This document shows, piece by piece, positions 1 through 5,737 of a stretch of DNA of 5,737 nucleotides. Position numbers and translations under genes: made by a program. Origin of the DNA: Anaerolineae bacterium (lineage in GTDB: Bacteria > Chloroflexota > Anaerolineae > JAFGEY01); assembly GCA_016929205.1 (NCBI GenBank), contig JAFGJF010000580.1, positions 1 to 5,737 on the forward strand, given 5' to 3'. Every line of letters begins with the position of its first letter. Position 1 is the stretch's first letter. A model generated the notes under the pieces. The model saw nothing but the letters and a program-made list of their open reading frames with translations, was not told the origin of the DNA and did not search any database.

Positions 1-1568
1 CCGCGCGGGGGACCACGGCCGCGCCGGAGACCACCGGGCGCGAGTATACCATGAATGGTGTCGTGCGCCATTTTTACTATGATGGCTTGAGCCGCGGCCA
101 GCGGCAGGTGATGCACGAGCGCGCGGCGGCCTATTACGAACACGAGGAATTTGACGCCCTGCGCGCTGCCCGCCATTACGAGCGTGCCGGGCAGTTTGAC
201 CGCGCTGTCCGCCTGGCGACGGTCGACGTCGAGGCGGCGATCGATCGCGGCCAGGCCCGCACGCTGCACCTGCTCCTGGCGCGCTTGGCCGAGCGAGAGC
301 TGGCTGCCGAGCAGCGGGCCAGCCTCGACCTGGCGTTGGGCCAGGTGCTCTCGTTTTTGGGTGAGGATCAGATGGCCCAACCGCTGCTGGAGCGTGCCTT
401 GCCCGCCTTTTGCCATCTGGACACCACCGAGTCCGATGTTTCGTGCGCGCGGCAGCGAGCGCGCGTGCTGCAAGAGTTGGGCACCATCGCCCTGCGCCGT
501 CGCGAGTATGCGATTGCCAGAGACTATAACCGGCAAATGTTGGAACTGTGCCGGTCGGAGGGAAACAAGCGCGGCGAAGGCACGGCGCTGCGTTCCCTGG
601 GCAAGGTCGCGCACGGGCAAGGTCAGTATGCAGAGGCGCGCGTTTATTTCGAGCAGTCGTTGGACATCCACCGCCAGACGGGTGACCGGCGGGAGGAAGG
701 GGCGACGCTGAATGACCTGGGCGTGGTCTCGGACGTACTGGGTGAATATGACCACTCACGCGGCTATTACGAGCAGGCGCTGCGCCTGAATCGCCAGACG
801 CATAACCGGCAGGCCGAGGGTCACACCTTGAACAACCTTGGGCTGGTGTCTCTGTTTTTGGGCGAGTTCGCCCAGGCCGAGATGCTGCTGCAGCAGTCGC
901 TGCACGTCAAGCGCGAGATCGGCGACCGGCGCGGCATGGCGACCACGCTGCTCAACCTGGGCGAAGTGCTCTATGCACAGGCAGAGTACGCGCATGCGGA
1001 AACGACGCTGCAGCGCGCGCTGGATCTGTGCCGTGAGGTCGATTTCAAGGTTGGCGAGGGCATCGTCCTCGGTCAACTGGGCGAGGTCTCGGTGGCCCAG
1101 GGCAAACATGGCCAGGCTCGCTCTTTCTTTTGGCAGGCCCTGGCGATTCACCGCGACCTGGAGCAGCCTTATTACGCCGTCGAAGACTGGGCCGGCCTGG
1201 CGCGGGTGGCGTTGACGGCCTTTACCTCGAGCTATGGCGCGGAATCGTGGGCCAACCTGACCGCCGATTCGAGCACCTTGATCGGGCAGGGCCTGACCCA
1301 GGCGCAAGGTTTTGTCGCCGAGATCCTGCCTTACCTGGGCGACCACCCCGCCCTCGAGGGCGCCGAACACCCGCTGCGGGTGATGCTCACCGTCTACCTC
1401 GTGCTGCGCGCCGTGAACAACGAGCAGGCGGTGGTCATCCTGTCCAATGCTTACAACCTGCTCCAGCAGCGGGCGGGGCAGATCTCGGACCCGGCGCTGC
1501 GCACATCGTTCCTGGAGAACGTGCCCGAACACCGCGAGATCGTCGAGATTTGGGAAGCGAGGAGATAG
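1..1568 (+). CDS. TPR-repeat protein, C-terminal part of a probable STAND/NB-ARC regulator (5' partial)
   Basis: The frame is open to the left edge: 16 codons precede the ATG at 51 without a stop, and no ribosome site is evident there, so the real start probably lies outside. Counting from that ATG, residues 1-60 (VVRHFYYDGL, then MHERAAAYYE and RHYERAGQFDRA) look like the helical linker that follows the winged-helix part of NB-ARC/AfsR-like ATPases. Six TPRs follow at an exact 40-residue period, with the LxxLG/LNNLG helix starting near residues 140, 180, 220, 260, 300 and 340. They are of the TPR_12 (kinesin light chain-like) type with G-D-R-R at repeat ends. The C-terminus (LRTSFLENVPEHREIV) is typical of such cytoplasmic proteins. 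TPRs mediate protein-protein contacts or ligand-triggered oligomerisation; the effector or NTPase half is not visible. It could instead be a stand-alone TPR protein starting at 51. The TPR call is firm, the STAND call is inferred. Confidence 0.82.
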   Translation, partial: ARGTTAAPETTGREYTMNGVVRHFYYDGLSRGQRQVMHERAAAYYEHEEFDALRAARHYERAGQFDRAVRLATVDVEAAIDRGQARTLHLLLARLAERELAAEQRASLDLALGQVLSFLGEDQMAQPLLERALPAFCHLDTTESDVSCARQRARVLQELGTIALRRREYAIARDYNRQMLELCRSEGNKRGEGTALRSLGKVAHGQGQYAEARVYFEQSLDIHRQTGDRREEGATLNDLGVVSDVLGEYDHSRGYYEQALRLNRQTHNRQAEGHTLNNLGLVSLFLGEFAQAEMLLQQSLHVKREIGDRRGMATTLLNLGEVLYAQAEYAHAETTLQRALDLCREVDFKVGEGIVLGQLGEVSVAQGKHGQARSFFWQALAIHRDLEQPYYAVEDWAGLARVALTAFTSSYGAESWANLTADSSTLIGQGLTQAQGFVAEILPYLGDHPALEGAEHPLRVMLTVYLVLRAVNNEQAVVILSNAYNLLQQRAGQISDPALRTSFLENVPEHREIVEIWEARR

Positions 1569-1600
1569 AGAGGAGAGAGATGATTTGTTTTCTTTGCGCT

Positions 1601-1646
1601 GCAGTGAACTCCACTGCCTGCGACCTTGGCGGTGAAATAGTTTTTT
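1601..1646 (+). terminator. Possible intrinsic terminator after the TPR gene
   Basis: About 45 bases after the stop, CACTGCC (1612-1618) can pair with GGCGGTG (1628-1634), one G-U pair, 9-nt loop, followed by a run of six T at 1641-1646. The T-run starts six bases after the stem, which is further than ideal. A competing perfect hairpin, GCAGTG/CACTGC with a 5-nt loop (1601-1617), shares the left arm. The position fits a terminator for the upstream gene, but the geometry is weak. Confidence 0.4.
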
Positions 1647-1682
1647 CAGGAGAGTCATATCTTGTATGGTGACAAAAGGCGA

Positions 1683-1792
1683 GTCGGGATGCTGGCCTCA
1701 TTGAAGAGAGGTTTGCGACTTTTATCAAAAGTTTAGTATCCATTGCCATACTCACGCCGGAATACTGGCCTCATTGAAGAGAGGTTTGCGAC
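1683..1792. CRISPR. Minimal CRISPR: two 37-nt repeats and one 36-nt spacer
   Basis: The repeat at 1683-1719 recurs at 1756-1792. The last 28 bases are identical, and the first 9 differ at three positions (bases 2, 6 and 9 of the repeat, all transitions). The 36-nt spacer between them (1720-1755) is AT-rich and unlike either repeat. The first copy has complementary ends (GTCG...CGAC) and an internal CCTC...GAGG dyad, as in many CRISPR repeats. Repeat and spacer lengths fit type I/III arrays, and a Cas10-family gene lies 1.9 kb downstream on the + strand. No third copy is visible at the expected 73-base register on either side. Orientation cannot be fixed: read on the minus strand the repeat starts GTCGCAAACC and ends ATCCCGAC. 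It may be a decayed array, an orphan mini-array or an array end. Confidence 0.7.
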
Positions 1793-1802
1793 CGTTTGTG
1801 TA

Positions 1803-1826
1803 GAGATGCAACAGATTTTGCGTCTC
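1803..1826. repeat. Small palindrome GAGATGCAA/TTGCGTCTC
   Basis: GAGATGCAA (1803-1811) and TTGCGTCTC (1818-1826) form a 9-bp stem with one G-U pair and a 6-nt loop. The sequence resembles the AGACGCAAAA/TTTTGCGTCT palindromes scattered between genes in cyanobacteria and other multicellular or filamentous bacteria, which are often remnants of small mobile elements. It starts 10 bases after the second CRISPR repeat. No T-run follows, so a terminator role is less likely. Confidence 0.45.
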
Positions 1827-1900
1827 CACGGCTGGCGTGCGTGCTTGCCCGGCACACCTTCACCTCCACGGGGGGATTGAGGGAGGGATCAAGATACTTG

Positions 1901-1929
1901 GTAATACTTAAAAATACACGACTTGACAA
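1901..1929 (-). promoter_or_regulatory. Weak candidate minus-strand promoter facing the CRISPR repeats
   Basis: Read on the minus strand, TTGTCA (1929-1924) and TATTAC (1906-1901) are separated by 17 bases, giving 5/6 and 4/6 matches to the sigma70 consensus. The -35 is the complement of the same TTGACAA used by the + promoter, so the two would be back-to-back and exclusive. It would transcribe through the palindrome and the repeat-spacer-repeat unit. AT-rich sequence gives such matches easily. Confidence 0.25.
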
Positions 1930-1951
1930 TTCTTTCGGATCTGTATATCAT
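1923..1951 (+). promoter_or_regulatory. Sigma70-type promoter for the unknown gene-cas10 operon
   Basis: A perfect -35 TTGACA (1923-1928) is followed after exactly 17 bases by TATCAT (1946-1951), a 5/6 match to TATAAT. It lies in the most AT-rich part of the window. Transcription would begin near 1958, giving a leader of about 240 nt before the ATG at 2199. No other candidate between the TPR gene and 2199 is as good. The sigma factors of the host may differ, so this is a sequence match only. Confidence 0.6.
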
Positions 1952-2012
1952 GTAGACAATAGTTGGCTCGTTGTTTGAGCACATCAGGCAAAGCAATGAT
2001 CGCTCTTTCCGG

Positions 2013-2021
2013 AAAGGAGGT
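2013..2021 (+). promoter_or_regulatory. Strong Shine-Dalgarno before the GTG at 2028
   Basis: AAAGGAGGT is a 9-base match to the complement of the usual 16S rRNA 3' end, with a 6-base gap to the GTG at 2028. It is much stronger than the purine-rich but poor site before the ATG at 2199. It marks 2028 as a real or formerly real translation start although the frame is tiny. Its 3' half lies in the dyad GAGGT-T-ACCTC (2017-2027). Confidence 0.6.
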
Positions 2022-2027
2022 TACCTC

Positions 2028-2111
2028 GTGATCGTCAAAACGGGTGCTATGTCAACCACCAGACCGGCAAAGAGACACACTTGGTTTATAACAAGCCGGG
2101 CGGTAAGGGAT
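2028..2111 (+). pseudogene. Very short ORF, apparently shifted by one base (leader peptide or gene remnant)
   Basis: From the GTG, the literal frame gives 31 codons ending in TGA at 2121-2123, with an unremarkable, basic sequence. The frame one base back (stop TGA at 2109-2111) reads NGCYVNHQTGKETHLVYNKP and ends GGKG: it looks like real protein with sensible codons, but it has no start after the Shine-Dalgarno. One extra A in the AAAA run at 2037-2040 would join the GTG to this frame as a 28-residue peptide beginning VIVKNG. A decayed gene, a leader peptide with recoding, or a base-call error could each explain this. I recognise no family. The end of the frame lies in the left arm of the inverted repeat at 2092-2110. 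Confidence 0.35.
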
Positions 2112-2176
2112 GATGAGTGGTGACGCTCACTGCCTGCCGAGGTTATCCTCGACAGGCTCCCTTACTGCCCGGCTTG
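2092..2176. repeat. Nested inverted repeat, possible three-way-junction RNA in the operon leader
   Basis: CAAGCCGGGCGGTAAGGGA (2092-2110) pairs with TCCCTTACTGCCCGGCTTG (2158-2176) over 19 bp with one G-U. Inside, GCCTGCCGAGG (2132-2142) pairs with CCTCGACAGGC (2147-2157) around a TTAT loop with one mismatch. A small hairpin GTGA/TCAC (2120-2130) can fill the remaining arm. Together they fold into a three-way junction. It ends 22 bases before the ATG of the next gene. No T-run follows, so it is not a simple terminator. It may be a regulatory leader structure, or a small palindromic (MITE/REP-like) insertion; no target duplication is obvious at its edges. Confidence 0.6.
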
Positions 2177-2198
2177 ATGCGTTGGAAAAGAAAACGAG

Positions 2199-3629
2199 AT
2201 GGTCAAGATTCACCAGGCATACCTGATCCAATCCGCCCTCGCCTATCTGCCCGACTTGCTTGAATCGCCGAACACACTGTACAAGCTGCTGCGCCCGCTG
2301 GCGCTGGGAACGTCGCCGGAATCGGGTATCGATGTCGGCACCCGCGTCATATGGGCGCGGATATACGGCGCGGGTGGGGGACGTACGGGGCCGTTTGTCC
2401 GCCGCCTGGGGCCGGTATCGGCCCCCCAGAGCGGCAAGCTGTACCAGTATGACCAAGAGGGCGAAGAACTGACCGGCGGCTGGGTGCTGCCGAAGCTCGA
2501 CGCGCCGCACACCGGGCGCGGGCACTATCCCTACCTCATACAAGCCAACTGGTCGTTTCGCCTGCTGAACCCGCCGCAAGATACACCGGTTTTTCACCTG
2601 CGTCCCCGGCTCAAACTGCACCTCTTTCCCTACGGCGTGGTCAATGCGCTGTTGTGTACCGAATTTTTTTCCAAGTCCGGGTTGGATGTGACCCAGTTCA
2701 TCCACCTCACCAACACCCTTTCGCACGTGCGCCGTGGTGGGCTGCCGTTGGTATTTGAGGTGGCCGGCGGGCATTGGGTGGGCGGCACACACCCCCGCTA
2801 TACCACCAAGCAGATCCTGTCTGCCGCATTCGACACGCTGCAACAGTCGCTGTTCGAGCACCATACGCCGCCCGCGTTCTTGAGGGAGAACCCGGGTGAT
2901 GCCCCGCTTTCGACGCTGCTCTGTCTGAACCGCATCACGCCGCCGGACGCGCTGCAGGCTCACCCCAAGGCAGCGTGTGGCCTCGTCACCGGCGAGCCGC
3001 GCTGGCAACAGATCGCATCCCGGCTGGCCGATCCGTACACGACGCCCGACTATGGCAAATACGAGGGAGATTATATCAAGTGGGGACGGCTCAATTCGGT
3101 GATCTGCGTGAGGTGGCCGGAGAACCGCCGCTATCGCCATCACTTGTACTGGAAACTACACAGCCGGATCGAACTGGCTCGCATCGAGGCGTTTTTGTAC
3201 GATCTGCTGGCCGACCTGCTCGACCGCACGCCCACAAACGGCCTGCTCGACTTTGCAGACGATCTACTGGGCTTTGCACAGCAGCCGCTGGGCGGGCACC
3301 GAAAGGTTTACCGGCAGGCCGCCAGCCTGGCCCGGGTAGAGCAGGTCCGTAGCACGTTCATCGAAAAACGCCGCCTGTTCGCGGATCGCTCGCCGGCGGC
3401 CCCGGATACGTCAAGAGCGCAGATTCAACAACGGATCGAGGAAAAACGAATCTACTGTGACGTTTTGAACGCGCGCGTCGAGGCGGTGATACGCGATCTG
3501 GCCCTGGAGCTGGACGGAGAGAGAAAAACGGTGCTGCAAATGCGGCTCGATGCGTTGGAAGAGGATCGCCGCGCGGTAGAAACCGAGCTTGTATCGTTGC
3601 AAGCGGATCTGCAACGCCTGAGGACATAG
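2199..3629 (+). CDS. Unrecognised 476-residue protein, first large gene of the cas10 operon
   Basis: I do not recognise the family. The ATG at 2199 is the first possible start: an in-frame TGA lies at 2175 with no start codon between. Its ribosome site is weak (AAAACGAG). The protein looks soluble, with no signal peptide or convincing membrane segment. In order there is a helical N-terminus (1-35), a glycine-rich loop GAGGGRTGPF (57-66), and a hydrophobic strand RLKLHLFPYGVV (137-148) followed by a helix FIHLTNTLSHVR (167-178). Then comes an aromatic/basic stretch around KWGRLNSVICVRWPENRRYR (294-313) leading into a helix IELARIEAFLYDLLADLL (324-341). Last is a strongly charged coiled coil or helical hairpin from about 406 to 476. 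The stop is 39 bases before the Cas10 start, so the two are probably co-transcribed. It may be a type III-associated accessory protein or a divergent complex subunit, but the sequence alone shows neither. Confidence 0.85.
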   Translation: MVKIHQAYLIQSALAYLPDLLESPNTLYKLLRPLALGTSPESGIDVGTRVIWARIYGAGGGRTGPFVRRLGPVSAPQSGKLYQYDQEGEELTGGWVLPKLDAPHTGRGHYPYLIQANWSFRLLNPPQDTPVFHLRPRLKLHLFPYGVVNALLCTEFFSKSGLDVTQFIHLTNTLSHVRRGGLPLVFEVAGGHWVGGTHPRYTTKQILSAAFDTLQQSLFEHHTPPAFLRENPGDAPLSTLLCLNRITPPDALQAHPKAACGLVTGEPRWQQIASRLADPYTTPDYGKYEGDYIKWGRLNSVICVRWPENRRYRHHLYWKLHSRIELARIEAFLYDLLADLLDRTPTNGLLDFADDLLGFAQQPLGGHRKVYRQAASLARVEQVRSTFIEKRRLFADRSPAAPDTSRAQIQQRIEEKRIYCDVLNARVEAVIRDLALELDGERKTVLQMRLDALEEDRRAVETELVSLQADLQRLRT

Positions 3630-3657
3630 TGCGTCGCGGCGGCGCGAGCCACTCTCC

Positions 3658-3666
3658 AAAGGAGGT
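3658..3666 (+). promoter_or_regulatory. Shine-Dalgarno of cas10; start choice GTG 3669 or TTG 3672
   Basis: AAAGGAGGT matches the 16S rRNA 3' end. The GTG at 3669 is 3 bases from GGAGG+T, the adjacent TTG at 3672 is 6 bases away. Spacing favours the TTG, codon preference favours the GTG; the products differ by one residue. The frame has a stop just upstream (3627-3629), so no other start is likely. Confidence 0.6.
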
Positions 3667-3668
3667 GG

Positions 3669-5737
3669 GTGTTGATCGACATTAACAGTTTGGTACGCGG
3701 CCTGGCCTGGCACGACGTTGGCAAGCCCTTTTATATGAACAGCGAGCGGCACGGCATCCTGGGCTACCTGCTGCTCTACGCGGCCGGCTGCCCGGACGAG
3801 GCGCTGGTGGCCATGGCCCACCATTGGGGGAGCCTGTATCAACACCTGAGCTGGTACCGGGATCAGGCGAACAGCGTGCGCACCCTGCCGGCCGTCATAG
3901 CTATGGCCAATACCCTGGACGTGGCGGCAGCCACGCTCTACTCGTTTATGGAACAGAATCCCGGCGGTCCGCAGGGCCCGGAGGCCCGGCACTCGTGGCA
4001 AAATCCCTTTTCGCGCCTGCCACAGCACAGCCCCGTGTTCAACGACGCGTTCAACGTTCCCCAGGACAGCGTTACCGACGCCCACCTGGCCCACCTGGCC
4101 TACCTGGAAACGTGGCCCGATCCCGAGGCCACCCCGGCGCTGGCGCCCGAGACGATCGCCCTTCTGTCACAGATCGTGGGCCCGGACAATATCAGAGGGA
4201 ATGACCGGCAGCGTTACGGTCCCATCCCCTCCGCCGCACAACACGAGTTGGCGTTGCAAGCGCTGCTGGCCTGCACAGCCTTTTACCCCGAGCGCACCTA
4301 CCCGCCGGTGAACGACACCACCCTCCAGGCACACGCTCACCTCAGCGGTGTGCTGGCCTTTGTCCTGTACCGCAACCTGGAGGCTGCCCAGCCGGACTTT
4401 ATGGCCCAGCAGATCGTGCTGCGAGAACGGGACATCTTGCTGGGTGGGCAACCGCTGCGCGACGCACGCGCGCAAACGTATGACCTGGCCATGCACCACC
4501 TCGACGGCTACCTGGTGCGCCTCTCGCTGTCCGGGCATGAGGATCTGTTCAATAACGCCGTGCGCCTCGACGACCTGCACGGCACGCGCAAACTGGCCCA
4601 ACTCACCCTCGACGCGCTGGTCGAGACGATGGCCGGCGCGTTGGGCGTGCCCGGCCTGGGAGACTATTTGGTCCTCACCCGCACGCCCTTTGACCTGGTC
4701 TATTATTTGCCCGGCTGTATGGCGTCGTCGCAGATCGAAGAAACGATCGGCCGTGCTTACGCCGCCGCCGTCGAGCGCGTCACCGGCGATCTGCTGGGCC
4801 AACTGGAACGCGATTTCCGGCGCGCCAGCCAGCCGCTCGACTGGATGTCGGAACGGCATACGCTTCGCCGCCAATTGCACTCGCTGGCCTACGGCATCCG
4901 GTCGATCCCGGTCAAAGTCGAACCCAAAGCCGAAATCGAAAAGCCCGGGGAACGCTTTGACGACTTTAATGCTCGTTTTGCCGAAACGTTGGTTCGAGCC
5001 TACGCAGCCAGCCTCGACCACCTGGACTTTTCCCGGCGAGAATGGCGCGCCGTCCAGGCCGACCTCGAGCTGCCCGGCGGCGACGACGGCTCCGTCCACG
5101 ACATCTGCCAGGTCTGCGAGACGCAGCCCATCTATGAGGCATTCAACGAGCAGATGCGAGACGATGACGATTTACGCAAGGCCGCACACGAGTTTCGCGG
5201 CGAGCCGGAGCCGATCTGCATCTCGTGCATCGCCCGCCGCATCCTGGCTCACGGCGCGGTTCGATCAGAGCCATTGGAAAAGATGCTGTGCCTGAATGGT
5301 CACATCGTGACCGCCGGACAAAAGGACGGCCCATCGCTTCCCCCAAACCTGGCTCGAACGGCGACATTCGCCTCGGACGACGACCACCTGGATATGGGGG
5401 CGGCCTTTGTCCGCAAGTCGCACCGCGCCGGCAAAAAACTGGACGTGTTCCCCACCGTGCATTACGCCGCCGACGAGACGGGCAACGTCGCCCTGCTGAC
5501 CTTGCAGCCGACCGGCGCGCTCTTTGGCACCTACGATCACGCCCGGATGGTCGAATGGCTCAAAGAGCCGCCCAACCTCGACCAATTGGGATCCGCTTAC
5601 AAAGCTCAATCGCTGCGGGATGCTTTTGAAGCAACCTTTGTCAACTATTACAAGCAGGTTGAACGGGCAAAACCGCACCTGGTCGAGCACGTGACCCGGG
5701 TTCGCCCTCACCTGGCGCGCGTCCTGTCGCGCATCGC
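3669..5737 (+). CDS. cas10: Cas10-family protein, type III CRISPR effector large subunit (3' partial)
   Basis: The frame stays open to the right edge (689 full codons from the GTG at 3669). The N-terminus carries an HD phosphohydrolase-type pattern: WHDVGKP (H15-D16), H28, HH at 51-52, and D84 in an IAMANTLD helix. In Cas10 this domain cuts ssDNA. Next, YPPVNDTTLQAHAHLSG (NDT at 215-217, H222) matches the conserved P-D/N-T-S...H segment of Cas10/Cmr2/Csx11 proteins. A palm-1-like region follows, then a zinc ribbon with C480xxC483 and C517xxC520, as found between the two palms of Cas10. After it, NVALLTLQPTG (606-616) resembles the first palm-2 strand, but with Gln613 where a metal-binding Asp is usual. 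The GGDD motif, if any, is beyond the window. Known Cas10 proteins assemble with Cas7/Cas5-type subunits and crRNA, and many make cyclic oligoadenylate on target RNA binding. The exact subtype (III-B, or a Csx11-like III-C/D form) cannot be set here. Confidence 0.72.
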   Translation, partial: MLIDINSLVRGLAWHDVGKPFYMNSERHGILGYLLLYAAGCPDEALVAMAHHWGSLYQHLSWYRDQANSVRTLPAVIAMANTLDVAAATLYSFMEQNPGGPQGPEARHSWQNPFSRLPQHSPVFNDAFNVPQDSVTDAHLAHLAYLETWPDPEATPALAPETIALLSQIVGPDNIRGNDRQRYGPIPSAAQHELALQALLACTAFYPERTYPPVNDTTLQAHAHLSGVLAFVLYRNLEAAQPDFMAQQIVLRERDILLGGQPLRDARAQTYDLAMHHLDGYLVRLSLSGHEDLFNNAVRLDDLHGTRKLAQLTLDALVETMAGALGVPGLGDYLVLTRTPFDLVYYLPGCMASSQIEETIGRAYAAAVERVTGDLLGQLERDFRRASQPLDWMSERHTLRRQLHSLAYGIRSIPVKVEPKAEIEKPGERFDDFNARFAETLVRAYAASLDHLDFSRREWRAVQADLELPGGDDGSVHDICQVCETQPIYEAFNEQMRDDDDLRKAAHEFRGEPEPICISCIARRILAHGAVRSEPLEKMLCLNGHIVTAGQKDGPSLPPNLARTATFASDDDHLDMGAAFVRKSHRAGKKLDVFPTVHYAADETGNVALLTLQPTGALFGTYDHARMVEWLKEPPNLDQLGSAYKAQSLRDAFEATFVNYYKQVERAKPHLVEHVTRVRPHLARVLSRI

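Noticed and set aside
1610..1646. Possible third degenerate CRISPR repeat one period upstream
   Set aside because: Aligning this register with the repeat gives no more matches than chance; the same holds for the register near 1829.
756..1658. Long minus-strand open frame (300 codons) opposite the TPR gene
   Set aside because: Low-complexity composition of a shadow frame in GC-rich DNA; the + strand frame shows clear TPR periodicity.
1435..1755. Minus-strand 106-codon frame starting in the CRISPR spacer
   Set aside because: It crosses the repeat, the terminator-like hairpin and the TPR gene end; no ribosome site and shadow-like composition.
1796..1978. 60-codon + frame after the CRISPR repeats
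   Set aside because: It runs through the palindrome and the promoter, has no ribosome site and no protein-like pattern.
2034..2042. Programmed -1 frameshift at GTC-AAA-ACG
   Set aside because: Not a proper X-XXY-YYZ heptamer: the Lys tRNA would re-pair to CAA with a first-position mismatch. Kept only as a weak option beside mutation or base-call error.
2127..3143. Long minus-strand open frame opposite the 476-residue gene
   Set aside because: Arginine/glutamine-rich shadow composition, no recognisable domain; the + strand product has a proper hydrophobic pattern.
4167..5099. Minus-strand frame (310 codons) and an overlapping + frame at 4348-5295 within cas10
   Set aside because: Both are shadows of the open Cas10 frame, which carries HD and zinc-ribbon motifs; the + shadow is very rich in Ser, Arg and Trp.
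5370..5400. Asp-rich SDDDHLDMG in Cas10 as the GGDD-type catalytic motif
   Set aside because: It lacks the strand-turn-strand Gly-Gly context and comes before the likely first palm-2 strand; the true motif should lie further downstream.

Overview
The window (about 60% G+C in its genes) reads as a chromosomal accessory or defence region of a bacterium. A Chloroflexota-type organism is the best guess, because of the STAND-like protein with six 40-residue TPRs, the high G+C and the Cas10-family style. That assignment is inference: there is no rRNA or marker gene here. All three large genes lie on the + strand.

Layout. (1) From the left edge to 1568 is the 3' part of a TPR-rich regulatory protein, probably the C-terminal half of an NB-ARC/STAND ATPase. 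(2) From 1569 to 2198 is a 630-base non-coding stretch of lower G+C, and it is unusually structured. It holds a weak terminator-like hairpin (1612-1646), a minimal CRISPR of two 37-nt repeats around one 36-nt spacer (1683-1792), and a small palindrome (1803-1826). A near-consensus sigma70-type promoter follows (1923-1951), then a strong Shine-Dalgarno before a very short ORF that looks broken by one base (2028-2111). Last comes a nested inverted repeat able to fold as a three-way junction (2092-2176), just before the next gene. (3) From 2199 to 3629 is a 476-residue protein of unrecognised family with a C-terminal coiled coil. (4) From 3669 past the right edge is a Cas10-family protein (type III CRISPR effector large subunit). 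It has an N-terminal HD nuclease-like domain, a P-x-NDT...H motif and a CxxC...CxxC zinc ribbon; the GGDD palm must lie beyond the window.

How it may work together. The promoter at 1923-1951 is well placed to drive a transcript with a roughly 240-nt leader, then the unknown gene and cas10, which are 39 bases apart. A type III effector operon beside a CRISPR remnant is a coherent picture. The unrecognised first gene of the operon and its structured leader are the parts most worth a second look. Nothing ties the TPR gene to the CRISPR locus except position.
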